Shown here piece by piece: positions 34,614-42,961 of a DNA stretch of 64,000 nucleotides. The notes under the pieces are model-generated. The model saw only the letters and a program-made list of their open reading frames with translations, did not search any database and had not been told where the DNA came from. The translations under genes were made by a program, and so were the position numbers. Position 1 is the stretch's first letter; each line of letters begins with the position of its first letter. Source of the DNA: Streptomyces spororaveus (lineage in GTDB: Bacteria; Actinomycetota; Actinomycetes; Streptomycetales; Streptomycetaceae); assembly GCF_016755875.1 (NCBI RefSeq), contig NZ_BNED01000005.1:4354001-4418000 (forward strand). Reading direction: 5' to 3'.

Positions 34614-35924
34614 TCAGACCGCGCCGGCGAAGGCGAACTCCCGCGGGGCCGGGACCTCCGCGGAGCGGGCCAGGCGGTGCGCCAGGATGTCCTGGGTGAT
34701 CTCGGCGGAGCGGCCCGCGAGCACGCTGAGCAGCGAGTCGGCGATGCCGTGGGTGGCCTCGTTGACGCCCTGCAGGTAGCAGGCGGCGGTCGCCGGGCGG
34801 CCCAGGTCGAGCCGGTAGTGACGGCTCACGTTGATCTCGTCGAGACCGATCGACTGCGCGAGGGCCTTGACCGCCCACGGCATCTCGCGGACGAAGCCGG
34901 TGCCCAGGAGCACCAGGTCCGTGCGCATCTCCCGCTCGGCTCCCGACTTGCGGTCGACGAGGGTCAGGACCACCTCGTCGCCGTCCATGCGGGCGCCGGT
35001 CACGTCCGTCATGGGGTGCAGTGCCAGGCGCTCCTGGCCGGAGCGGCGGTCCTGGTAGAACTGCCGGTACAGGCCGTCCAGGGTGGCGGGGGAGAGACCG
35101 CCGTAGTTGGAGCGGTACATCTCGCCGAGGAGCTGCCGGCGGGCCTCGGGCGAGGAGTCGTAGAACTCGTCGATGAAGGACGTGTAGTAGAGCTCGTTGG
35201 TGAACTTGCTGCTCTCGTAGCCGTTCAGACCGATGGAACGCATGATCATCGTCGGCTTGCACTCGGGCAGGTCCCGCAACGCGGCGCCGAACAGCTCGGC
35301 CGCGCTCTGCGCGCCGCCGATCACCGCGACGCGGTGCGGCAGGTCGGCCCGGACGTCGGCGATGCGCTGCGTGTACTGGGTGCTGTGGATGACGCGCTCG
35401 GCCGGCAGACCGTCGAACACGGCGGGGACGTGGGCGTCACGGCCCGCGCCGATCACGAGGTAGCGGCAGCCGATGGTGTCGCCGTCGGCCAGGGTGACCA
35501 GCCAGCCGTCCAGCTCTCCGCCGTCGCCCGTCACCGCCTCGACGCCGGCGCATTCGCGGCCGTATTCGACCTGCACCGTCTCCAGTTCATCGGCGACCCA
35601 CTGCAGGTATTCGGATATCTCGCTGCGGTAGGGGACGAAACTCGCGAGGTTGACGAAAGCGTCGAGGCGTTTCTGGGCGTGCAGGAAATTGACGAAGGAG
35701 AATCTGCTGGTCGGATTGCGCATGGTGACCAGGTCCTTGAGGAAGGACACCTGGCTGAGCGCGTCGGGCAGCAGCATGCCCCGCTGCCACACGATGTCCT
35801 GCTCGCGCTCGATCAGCAGGGTGTCACCGGCCAGCTCGGGTGCGAGCTCCTCGACGGCGACCGCCAGCGCCAGGTTCGCCGGGCCTGCACCGACCGCGAG
35901 CAGTTCGACATTGCGATGCGCCAT
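34614..35924 (-). CDS. L-lysine/L-ornithine N-monooxygenase
   Basis: 436 residues from ATG 35924 (GGAGG site). The FAD motif GAGPANLAL is at residues 12-20, a second Rossmann NADPH site (VIGGAQSAAE) lies in the middle, and the C-terminal ATGY-like motif reads LLGTGFVRE. The SidA/IucD/PvdA family hydroxylates the side-chain amine of lysine or ornithine using FAD, NADPH and O2. The usual product in siderophore loci is later acylated. Here no siderophore genes are present and the next two genes are a cupin and a MetRS-like protein, which points to N6-hydroxylysine for N-N bond formation. Lysine versus ornithine is not certain. Confidence 0.9.
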   Translation of the reverse strand: MAHRNVELLAVGAGPANLALAVAVEELAPELAGDTLLIEREQDIVWQRGMLLPDALSQVSFLKDLVTMRNPTSRFSFVNFLHAQKRLDAFVNLASFVPYRSEISEYLQWVADELETVQVEYGRECAGVEAVTGDGGELDGWLVTLADGDTIGCRYLVIGAGRDAHVPAVFDGLPAERVIHSTQYTQRIADVRADLPHRVAVIGGAQSAAELFGAALRDLPECKPTMIMRSIGLNGYESSKFTNELYYTSFIDEFYDSSPEARRQLLGEMYRSNYGGLSPATLDGLYRQFYQDRRSGQERLALHPMTDVTGARMDGDEVVLTLVDRKSGAEREMRTDLVLLGTGFVREMPWAVKALAQSIGLDEINVSRHYRLDLGRPATAACYLQGVNEATHGIADSLLSVLAGRSAEITQDILAHRLARSAEVPAPREFAFAGAV

Positions 35925-36242
35925 GGAAGTACCTCCAGATGGAACAGGTGGACAGGTTCGTACGGTCAGGCAGGACGGTTCGCGTCCTTGCATTGCCTCC
36001 CGGGTGATGTCCACATCCCACGGCGCCGCCCGATTGCCCGGAAGGAATCTCGGCCACGGACAATCAACTCGGCGGCGGCCCTCGCGGGCGCGTTGATTGG
36101 CCGGTGTCAGCGATTACTTCCGGTCAATGCGGGGCCCCGATTCCATGGGGTCACGTGATCAGTTGCGTCACACGCATCCGGCTGGCCGAACCATCCCTCG
36201 GGCAGCCGGGCTTCCATCGAAACCCCATGAGAAGGAGCCCTC
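35925..36242. promoter_or_regulatory. Divergent control region between N-monooxygenase and DDAH-2 genes
   Basis: 318 bases without a gene. It contains a perfect 8-bp inverted repeat, CAATCAAC (36061-36068) and GTTGATTG (36092-36099), around a 23-base centre. An 8-base palindrome TCACGTGA lies at 36151-36158. It must carry promoters for the 12-gene reverse operon and for the forward DDAH-2 gene. The repeats are candidate operators. I see no convincing -10/-35 pair. Confidence 0.55.
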
Positions 36243-37109
36243 GTGCCGCTCACCGAGCCCATCACCCCCGCCGGCGCCCTCTACCGTTCCGAGAGCCCCA
36301 CCCGGGTCGCCACGCGCCGACGTCTGCTGATGTGCCGACCCCGGCACTACGACGTCACGTACTCGATCAACCCGTGGATGAACCCGCAGCACGCCACGGA
36401 CAACGCGCTCGCCGTCAGCCAGTGGGAGGGCCTGCGTGACCTGTACCTCGAACTCGGCCACGTGGTCGAGGAGATAGACCCGATCGAGGGCCTGCCCGAC
36501 ATGGTGTTCGCGGCCAACGGGGCCACCGTCGTCGACGGCAAGGTCTACGGGGCCCGGTTCCGGCACGCGGAGCGCACCGCCGAAGGGCCCGCGTACCTGC
36601 GGTGGCTGGAAGGCCGCGGCTACACGGACACGCTGTGGCCCGAGTTCGTCAACGAGGGCGAGGGGGACATCCTCACCGTCGGCCGCCGGCTGCTGGCCGG
36701 TACCGGCTTCCGCACGGACCCGCGGTCCCACGCGGAGGCGCAGGAGTTCTTCGGTCTCCCGGTCACCTCACTGACCCTGGTGAACCCGGAGTACTACCAC
36801 CTGGACACGGCGCTCTCCGTGCTGTCCGAGGACGAGGTCATGTACTACCCGGCCGCCTTCTCCCAGGGCAGCCAGGCCGTGCTGCGCGCCATGTTCCCGA
36901 CCGCGATCCTGGCCACCGCCGAGGACGCGGCCGTCTTCGGCCTCAACGCCTTCTCCGACGGCCGCCACGTGCTGCTGCCCGCCGCGGCCACCGGCCTGCA
37001 CGCCAAGCTGCGGGCGCGCGGCTTCGAGCCGATCGGGGTCGAGCTCTCCGAGCTGCTCAAGGCCGGCGGCAGCGTCAAGTGCTGCACGCTGGAACTGCGC
37101 GACCGCTGA
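36243..37109 (+). CDS. DDAH/arginine-deiminase-superfamily hydrolase, copy 2
   Basis: 288 residues from GTG 36243 after AAGGAG. It is collinear with the copy at 29185-30009 from MCRPRHYDVTYSINPWMNP onward, with a 20-residue N-terminal extension. The catalytic residues are retained: Glu140 (EGEGD), His186 (YYHLDTA) and Cys280 (GGSVKC). The most visible difference near the active site is CC in place of CI after the final Lys. Having two intact paralogues in one locus suggests two guanidino-processing steps, or one enzyme for production and one for protection. Confidence 0.88.
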   Translation: MPLTEPITPAGALYRSESPTRVATRRRLLMCRPRHYDVTYSINPWMNPQHATDNALAVSQWEGLRDLYLELGHVVEEIDPIEGLPDMVFAANGATVVDGKVYGARFRHAERTAEGPAYLRWLEGRGYTDTLWPEFVNEGEGDILTVGRRLLAGTGFRTDPRSHAEAQEFFGLPVTSLTLVNPEYYHLDTALSVLSEDEVMYYPAAFSQGSQAVLRAMFPTAILATAEDAAVFGLNAFSDGRHVLLPAAATGLHAKLRARGFEPIGVELSELLKAGGSVKCCTLELRDR

Positions 37110-37191
37110 CCGCGCCACGACCGCGCGGCTGCTCCGGCGGTGACGGGGACGGTTCCGGCCGAGATCCGGACCGGTCCCGTCCGCCGCCCGC

Positions 37192-37503
37192 TCAGCGGTC
37201 GGCGTCGATCAGGCCGAGCAGGCCGGGGAAGCGCAGGTCCAGGTCCGTGCGGCGCAGCGTGGCCGCCCGGCTGTTGCCCCGGTCCACCTGCCGTACCAGG
37301 CCGGCTTCGCGCAGGATCCGGAAGTGATGGGTGGTCGTCGACTTCGAGACCGGGAGGTTGAAGGAGGCGCAGGTGCGCGCCGTGCCCGCCGGTTCCCGCA
37401 GCAGCTCGCTCACGACGGCGTAGCGCAGGGGATCGGAGAGCGCGTTCAGCACGGTCAACAGGCTCATCTCGTCCGGCGAGGGGTGGCCGTCGTCATCGGG
37501 CAT
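37192..37503 (-). CDS. ArsR-family winged-helix repressor
   Basis: 103 residues from ATG 37503 behind GGGAGGAGG. Winged-helix elements are LNALSDPLRYAVVSELL, VSKSTTTHHFRILREAGLV and the wing RGNSRAATLR. It lacks the ELCVC metal-binding box of metal-sensing ArsR proteins, so it probably responds to a small molecule. It is divergent from an exporter gene, with inverted repeats between them. A typical arrangement is repression of the exporter until ligand binds. Confidence 0.88.
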   Translation of the reverse strand: MPDDDGHPSPDEMSLLTVLNALSDPLRYAVVSELLREPAGTARTCASFNLPVSKSTTTHHFRILREAGLVRQVDRGNSRAATLRRTDLDLRFPGLLGLIDADR

Positions 37504-37520
37504 CGTGCCCTCCTCCCATA

Positions 37521-37581
37521 GGTACGGTTTGCATCATACCTCTCTCCTGTGTCAGCTTAAGGTTCGATCAAAACCGAACCT
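37521..37581. promoter_or_regulatory. ArsR promoter and candidate operators
   Basis: The reverse strand carries a TATGAT -10 hexamer (37538-37533), with a weak -35 near TTAAGC upstream. An inverted repeat AGGTTCG-(8)-CGAACCT spans 37560-37581, and a smaller one AGGTA...TACCT spans about 37520-37541. Both lie between the ArsR and MFS genes and are good candidates for ArsR binding. Confidence 0.55.
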
Positions 37582-37620
37582 GGCCGTCAGCCGGCCGGGC
37601 CGAGCCTGGAGTTGTGCCCC

Positions 37621-39189
37621 ATGAGTACGCAGACCACGTCGCCGACCGCGCCACCGTTACGGACGAAAGGGCGGCGGGACCGCACGGTGACCCTGGCCGC
37701 CGTGCTCCTCGCGGTGTTCGTCGTCCCGATGTCGATCTCCGGCACGGCCGTCGCCCTCCCCGGGATCGGCGCCGACACCCACGCCGGCCTCGCGCCGCTG
37801 CAATGGGTGGTGAACGCCTTCAACGTGGCCTTCGCCTGCTTCACCCTCGTCTGGGGTTCCGTCGCCGACATCGTCGGCCGGGCCAGGGCCTTCGCCGCCG
37901 GCGCCGGCGTCTACGCCGTGGCCTCGCTGGGCGGCGCGCTCGCCACCGACGTGCTGTGGCTGGACGCCACCCGCGCGCTCGCCGGGACCGGCGGCGCCGC
38001 GATCTTCTCCTGCGGCGCGGCGATCGTCGCCACCGTGTTCGACGGTCCGGGGCGCGCCAAGGCGTTCGCCCTGTTCGGCACCGTCGCGGGCGTCGGGGTG
38101 GCGGCCGGTCCCTCGCTGGCAGGCGCGCTCGTCCAAGGCCTCGGCTGGCGCTGGATGTTCGCGGCGCACGCGGTCGCCCTGCTCCTCGTGCTGCTGGCGG
38201 TGCCCGCCACTGCCAGGGCCGTACCGGACGACGGCGGCAGCGGGGCCCGCGTCGACGTACCGGGCAGCGCGCTGTTCGTCGTCGCCATGGTGCTGCTGAC
38301 CACCGCCATCGTGCAGGGCTCGCAGTGGGGCTGGGCCGCGCCGGGCGTCCTCGGGCTGTTCGCGGGCGCGGTCGTGGTCCTCGCGGTCTTCGCCGCCGTC
38401 GAGAACCGCCGCGAACACCCCATGCTCGACCTGGGCCTGCTGCGCGACCGGCGCTTCGTCGGGCTCTGCCTGGTACCGGTCGCCGCGTCCTTCGGGTTCG
38501 TCACCATGCTCACGTACCTGCCGACCTACCTGACCGCGGCCACCGGCCGCGACAGCGGCGCCGCCGGCCTGATCATGCTGCTGCTCACCGCGCCCGTGCT
38601 GGTCTGCCCGCTGCTCGCCGCGAAGCTGGTCGCCCGCGGGGTCCCCGCGCTCACCCTCGTCCACGTGAGCCTCGCCTGCCTGGTCGTCGGCGACCTGACG
38701 CTCACCCTGTTCTCGCCCGGCGTGACCATCCTCGTCGTCGCCCTGCCGATGCTCGTCACCGGCGCCGGCATGGGCCTCTGCGCGGGACTCGTCGACGGCC
38801 AGGCGCTGGAGCTGATCGACCCCGCCCGGGCGGGTATGGCGGCCGGCTTCCTCAACACCCTGCGGCTCGGCAGCGAGGCCATCGCCGTGGCGGTCTACGG
38901 ATCGGTCCTCGCGACCGTGCTCCGCACCCGCGTCGAGGACGGCATCGGCGGATACGCCGGCGCCGCGCGGGCTGACCGGGTCGCGGACCGGGCGGCGGGC
39001 GGGGACGTCGCCGGGGCCACCGAACTGGCCGGTGCGGTCGACACCGACGGCTTCGCCCGCTTCCTCGCCCAGTCCTACGACCACGCCTTCCACAGCGTCC
39101 TGTGCGCGATGGCGGCGGTCTGCGCCGTGCTGTGCGCCGTGATCGCCACCCTGCTGCGCGACGGCTCCGCCAGGAACGCCGCCGCCTGA
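37621..39189 (+). CDS. DHA2-type MFS exporter, probably ArsR-controlled
   Basis: About 522 residues with 14 predicted membrane helices. It carries antiporter-type signatures of the EmrB/QacA group (VPMSISGTAVALPGIG, QWVVNAFNVAFACFTLVWGSVADIVGRAR, GVAAGPSLAGALVQGLGWRWMF). It is the forward partner of the divergent ArsR gene and borders the phenazine genes, so it may export a phenazine or its precursor. I chose ATG 37621; a TTG three codons earlier is also open. Confidence 0.88.
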   Translation: MSTQTTSPTAPPLRTKGRRDRTVTLAAVLLAVFVVPMSISGTAVALPGIGADTHAGLAPLQWVVNAFNVAFACFTLVWGSVADIVGRARAFAAGAGVYAVASLGGALATDVLWLDATRALAGTGGAAIFSCGAAIVATVFDGPGRAKAFALFGTVAGVGVAAGPSLAGALVQGLGWRWMFAAHAVALLLVLLAVPATARAVPDDGGSGARVDVPGSALFVVAMVLLTTAIVQGSQWGWAAPGVLGLFAGAVVVLAVFAAVENRREHPMLDLGLLRDRRFVGLCLVPVAASFGFVTMLTYLPTYLTAATGRDSGAAGLIMLLLTAPVLVCPLLAAKLVARGVPALTLVHVSLACLVVGDLTLTLFSPGVTILVVALPMLVTGAGMGLCAGLVDGQALELIDPARAGMAAGFLNTLRLGSEAIAVAVYGSVLATVLRTRVEDGIGGYAGAARADRVADRAAGGDVAGATELAGAVDTDGFARFLAQSYDHAFHSVLCAMAAVCAVLCAVIATLLRDGSARNAAA

Positions 39190-39230
39190 CCGGCGGGCCG
39201 GGCACCGGCGGGCCGGGCACCGGCGGGCGC

Positions 39231-40433
39231 CTACGGCCGCGGCGCGCCCAGCAGGGGGCGGACTGCGGCCTGGTAGGACCGGACGTTGCGGCGGGTCTCG
39301 GTGACGCTGTCGCCGCCGAACTTCTCCGCCACGGCGTCCGCCAGCACGAGGGCGACCATCGTCTCGGCGACGATGCCGGCCGCCGGGACCGCGCAGACGT
39401 CGGAGCGCTGGTGGTGCGCCCGGGCCGCCTCGCCCGTGGTGACGTCGACGGTCGCCAGGGCGCGCGGCACCGTCGCGATCGGCTTCATCGCCGCCCGTAC
39501 GCGCAGCACCTCGCCCGTGGTGATCCCGCCCTCGGTGCCGCCGGAGCGGCCGGACGAACGGCGGATGCCGTCCCCGGACGGCACGATCTCGTCGTGCGCC
39601 TTCGAACCGGGCGTGCGGGCCAGCTCGAAGCCGTCGCCGACCTCGACCCCCTTGATGGCCTGGATGCCCATCAGCGCGCCCGCGAGCCGGGCGTCGAGAC
39701 GGCGGTCCCAGTGGACGTGGGACCCGAGGCCGACCGGCACTCCGTAGGCGAGCACCTCCACCACGCCGCCCAGGGTGTCGCCGTCGCGGTGGGCCCGGTC
39801 GATCTCGGCGACCATCGCCTTCGACGCCTCCGCGTCCAGGCAGCGCACCGGGTCCGCGTCCAGCCTCGCCTCGTCGGCGGGGGTCGGCCGGACGCCGTAC
39901 GGAGCTTTGGCGCAGGCGAGCTCGACGACGTGCGAGACGATCTCAATGCCGGCCGTCTCCCTGAGGTACGACCGCGCCACCGCTCCCAGCGCCACACGGG
40001 CCGCCGTCTCGCGGGCGCTCGCCCGCTCCAGGACGGGGCGCGCCTCGTCGAGTCCGTACTTCTGCATGCCCGCCAGGTCGGCGTGTCCGGGGCGGGGACG
40101 GGTCAGCGGGGCGTTGCGCGCCAGCTTCGCCAGTTCGGCGGGGTCGACCGGATCGGCCGCCATGACCTGCTCCCACTTCGGCCACTCGGTGTTGCCCACC
40201 AGTACGGCGACCGGTGAGCCCATCGTGAGGCCGTGCCGTACGCCCCCGAGGAAGGTGACCTCGTCCCGCTCGAACTTCATCCGCGCGCCGCGTCCGTGGC
40301 CCAGCCGCCGCCGGGCCAGCTGGTCCGCCACCATCTCCGTCGTGACCGGCACTCCGGCGGGCAGCCCCTCCAGCGTCGCCACCAGTGCGGGTCCGTGCGA
40401 TTCCCCCGCGGTCAGCCAGCGCAGCCTGCTCAA
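39231..40433 (-). CDS. aroC: Chorismate synthase
   Basis: 400 residues with the chorismate synthase signatures GESHGPALV (near the N-terminus), [32 protein letters not shown] and [15 protein letters not shown]. It converts 5-enolpyruvylshikimate-3-phosphate to chorismate with reduced flavin. Its start overlaps the stop of the monooxygenase gene by four bases. It lies in the same reverse unit as aroA, phzE, phzD and phzC, so it is most likely a pathway-specific copy that raises chorismate for phenazine synthesis. A housekeeping aroC should exist elsewhere. Confidence 0.93.
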   Translation of the reverse strand: MSRLRWLTAGESHGPALVATLEGLPAGVPVTTEMVADQLARRRLGHGRGARMKFERDEVTFLGGVRHGLTMGSPVAVLVGNTEWPKWEQVMAADPVDPAELAKLARNAPLTRPRPGHADLAGMQKYGLDEARPVLERASARETAARVALGAVARSYLRETAGIEIVSHVVELACAKAPYGVRPTPADEARLDADPVRCLDAEASKAMVAEIDRAHRDGDTLGGVVEVLAYGVPVGLGSHVHWDRRLDARLAGALMGIQAIKGVEVGDGFELARTPGSKAHDEIVPSGDGIRRSSGRSGGTEGGITTGEVLRVRAAMKPIATVPRALATVDVTTGEAARAHHQRSDVCAVPAAGIVAETMVALVLADAVAEKFGGDSVTETRRNVRSYQAAVRPLLGAPRP

Positions 40434-41671
40434 TTTCCTTCTCCTTCGACGGTGCCGGTGAAGTCGCGTGTGCCGTGCAGCCAGGCGACCTTGTCGTACA
40501 GCTCGTCCGCCGTCAGCGCCGCCAGCATCGCGTCGCGTGCCGCGGCCGCCTCGCCCGCCGGGTGGAAGAGCCGCGTGCCCAGTTCGCGGGCCACCAGCTG
40601 GGTCCTCGCCGTGCGATCGCGCCGCGTCGCCTCGTACCGCGCCAGGCGCCGGGGTGCTTCCCGTCCGTCGCAGTCGAGCAGTTCACCGAGCGCCGCGGCG
40701 TCCTCCAGCGTCATCGACACGCCTTGGACCGCGTACGGCAGCATCGGGTGGGCGGCGTTGCCGAGCAGCGCGACCCGGCCGTCGGTCCAGCGCTCGACGG
40801 GGTCGCGGTCGCAGAGCACCCACGTCCGCCACTCCTCGCCCAGCTCCAGCAGCGCGCGGGCCGAGCCGGCCAGCTCCGGGAATTCGTCCAGCACATGGGA
40901 CTTGTCCAGCGGCAGCCCGACGGCGGCATCCGGCGCGCCGTGGTCGTGGGTGGCGCCCAGGTTCAGGTACGCCGCGCCGTCGGCCGTGCGGTGGACGAAG
41001 TGGACGACGTGCCAGCCGGGGCCCGCCCAGGCCGTCACGGCGGCGGGTGACAGCTCGGCCGGGAGGCGCTCCCGCGCGATGCCCGCGAGGGGGACGACCG
41101 AGTGGTAGATCGTGTGGCCGGAGACCCTGGGGTCGCCGTCGCCCACGAGCTGGCGGCGGACGGCGGAACGTATGCCGTCGGCGGCGATCAGCGCGGAACC
41201 GGTGAAGCGGCGGCCCGAGTCGGTGACGGCGGTGACCCGGTCCGGGGTCTGCTCGTACCAGGCGACCGGCTCGGCGGCGAGCAGCTCGACGCCGTCGGTC
41301 GCGCGGCACGCGTCCAGCAGCACCGCGTGGAGTTCACCGCGGTGCAGTACCGCGTACGGGTTGCCGAAGCGCTCCTGGTAGCGGCCGGTCAGGGGCATGC
41401 CGGCGATCCGGTCACCGGTCGTGGCGTCCATGAAACGCAGCTCGTCGACGAGGGCGGCCCGCCGGCGGACCGCCCGGACCAGCCGGTCCGACCCGATCCG
41501 GTCGAGTGCGTGGAAGGCGTTCGGTGACAGCTGCGTGCCCACGCCGGGCTCGGTGACTTCGGCCCGGCGCTCCAGGACGGTCACGCGATGCCCCCTGGCG
41601 GCGACGCCGAGCGCCGTCGCCAGGCCGCCGATGCCCGCGCCGACGACCAGTACGCGATCGGCGTCGCTCAT
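40430..41671 (-). CDS. FAD-dependent monooxygenase, tailoring candidate
   Basis: 413 residues of the group A aromatic hydroxylase family: [14 protein letters not shown] at residues 9-22, the DG motif [11 protein letters not shown] and a GD-like motif written [16 protein letters not shown]. In that motif Asn replaces the usual Asp of GDAAH, which contacts FAD ribose. ATG 41671 overlaps the aroA stop (ATGA). It resembles salicylate or 6-hydroxynicotinate-type hydroxylases and could decarboxylatively hydroxylate a phenazine carboxylate. A substrate cannot be fixed from sequence. Confidence 0.85.
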   Translation of the reverse strand: MSDADRVLVVGAGIGGLATALGVAARGHRVTVLERRAEVTEPGVGTQLSPNAFHALDRIGSDRLVRAVRRRAALVDELRFMDATTGDRIAGMPLTGRYQERFGNPYAVLHRGELHAVLLDACRATDGVELLAAEPVAWYEQTPDRVTAVTDSGRRFTGSALIAADGIRSAVRRQLVGDGDPRVSGHTIYHSVVPLAGIARERLPAELSPAAVTAWAGPGWHVVHFVHRTADGAAYLNLGATHDHGAPDAAVGLPLDKSHVLDEFPELAGSARALLELGEEWRTWVLCDRDPVERWTDGRVALLGNAAHPMLPYAVQGVSMTLEDAAALGELLDCDGREAPRRLARYEATRRDRTARTQLVARELGTRLFHPAGEAAAARDAMLAALTADELYDKVAWLHGTRDFTGTVEGEGN

Positions 41672-42951
41672 GTCAGGGTCTCCTTGGGGAAGAGCCGGTT
41701 CAACTCGGCATGGAATCCGGGGAACGTCTTGCCCACGCACGCCGGATCGTCGAGGGTGAGGCGGCCCGGAGCGCGCAGCCCCAGCACCGAGAACGCCATC
41801 GCGATCCGGTGGTCCCGGTGGCAGGCGATCCGCGCCGGCCGGACCACCCCCGTCCCCGCGCCGGTTCCCGCTTCCGCTCCCGGGTGCACCGTGAGCCAGT
41901 CCCGGCCCGACTCCGTGGTCACCCCGCACGCGGCCAGGTTCCCCGCGACGGCGGCGATCCGGTCCGACTCCTTCAGCCGGGCGTGCCCGATGCCGCGGAT
42001 GGTGACGGGCGCGTCGGCGAGCGGGGCGATCGCGGCCAGGGTCATGAACGTGTCCGAGATCGTGCCCATGTCGACCTCGAAGCCGCCGCGCAGGGGACCC
42101 GTTCCGGTGACCGTCGTCGAGTCCGCGCGGATCTCCACCCGCGCACCCGCCGTGCGCAGCGTCTCGACGAAACCGAGGTCCCCCTGAAGGCTGTCGTGGC
42201 CGAGCCCCGGGACGGTGACGCTGCGCCCGGTGACGGCCGCGGCCGCGAAGAAGTACGAGGCCGTGGAGGCGTCCGGCTCGATCACCAGGTCGGTGGCCGT
42301 GTAGCCGCCGCCCGCGGTCGTGATCACACCGGGCGCGTCTTCGTCGACGCGCGCGCCGAAGCGGCGCATCAGGGCGAGGGTCATGTCGATGTACGGCCGG
42401 CTGACCAGGTCCCGTACGGTCACGGTCAGCGGGTCGGACAGGAGGGGCGCCGCCATCAGCAGGCCGCTCAGGAACTGGCTGCTCAGCCCGCCGTCCACGG
42501 CCAGTTCGCCGCCGCGCAGGCCGTCGGCGTCCACCCGCAGCGGCAGCCCGCCGACCCCCTCGGTACGCACCTTCGCCCCGAGGCGGCCCAGCGCGTCGGC
42601 CAGCGGACGCAGCGGGCGGGCCCGCAGCTGTCCGGATCCGTCGAAGACGTAGGTGCCCCGGCCCGTCGCGGCGAACGGGGGCAGGAAACGGGCCGCCGTC
42701 CCGGCGTCGGCGCACCAGACACGGGCTCCGCCCGTCGGGCCGTGCCCCGCTCCGCTCACCTCCCAGGACGTCGCGTGCTCCGACACGCGGACGCCCAGGG
42801 CCGTCAGCGCGTCCCGGAAGGCCACCGTGTCCTCGCTGACCAGCGGGTCCTGGAGGGTACTGGTGCCGGGCGCCGCCGCGGCCAGCAGCAGGGCCCGGTT
42901 CGTGATGCTCTTGGACCCCGGAATCCGGGCCGTGAGCGGGGCGGCGCTCAT
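41668..42951 (-). CDS. aroA: 5-enolpyruvylshikimate-3-phosphate synthase
   Basis: 427 residues. The family signature PGSKSITNRALLLAAAA is at the N-terminus, DAGTAARFLPPFAA follows, and the C-terminal region carries HRDHRIAMAFSVLGL and DDPACVGKTFPGF. It transfers enolpyruvate from PEP to shikimate-3-phosphate. It lies inside the phz operon between phzE and the monooxygenase and is taken as a dedicated supply gene. Confidence 0.93.
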   Translation of the reverse strand: MSAAPLTARIPGSKSITNRALLLAAAAPGTSTLQDPLVSEDTVAFRDALTALGVRVSEHATSWEVSGAGHGPTGGARVWCADAGTAARFLPPFAATGRGTYVFDGSGQLRARPLRPLADALGRLGAKVRTEGVGGLPLRVDADGLRGGELAVDGGLSSQFLSGLLMAAPLLSDPLTVTVRDLVSRPYIDMTLALMRRFGARVDEDAPGVITTAGGGYTATDLVIEPDASTASYFFAAAAVTGRSVTVPGLGHDSLQGDLGFVETLRTAGARVEIRADSTTVTGTGPLRGGFEVDMGTISDTFMTLAAIAPLADAPVTIRGIGHARLKESDRIAAVAGNLAACGVTTESGRDWLTVHPGAEAGTGAGTGVVRPARIACHRDHRIAMAFSVLGLRAPGRLTLDDPACVGKTFPGFHAELNRLFPKETLT

Positions 42952-42961
42952 CGGGCCCCGC

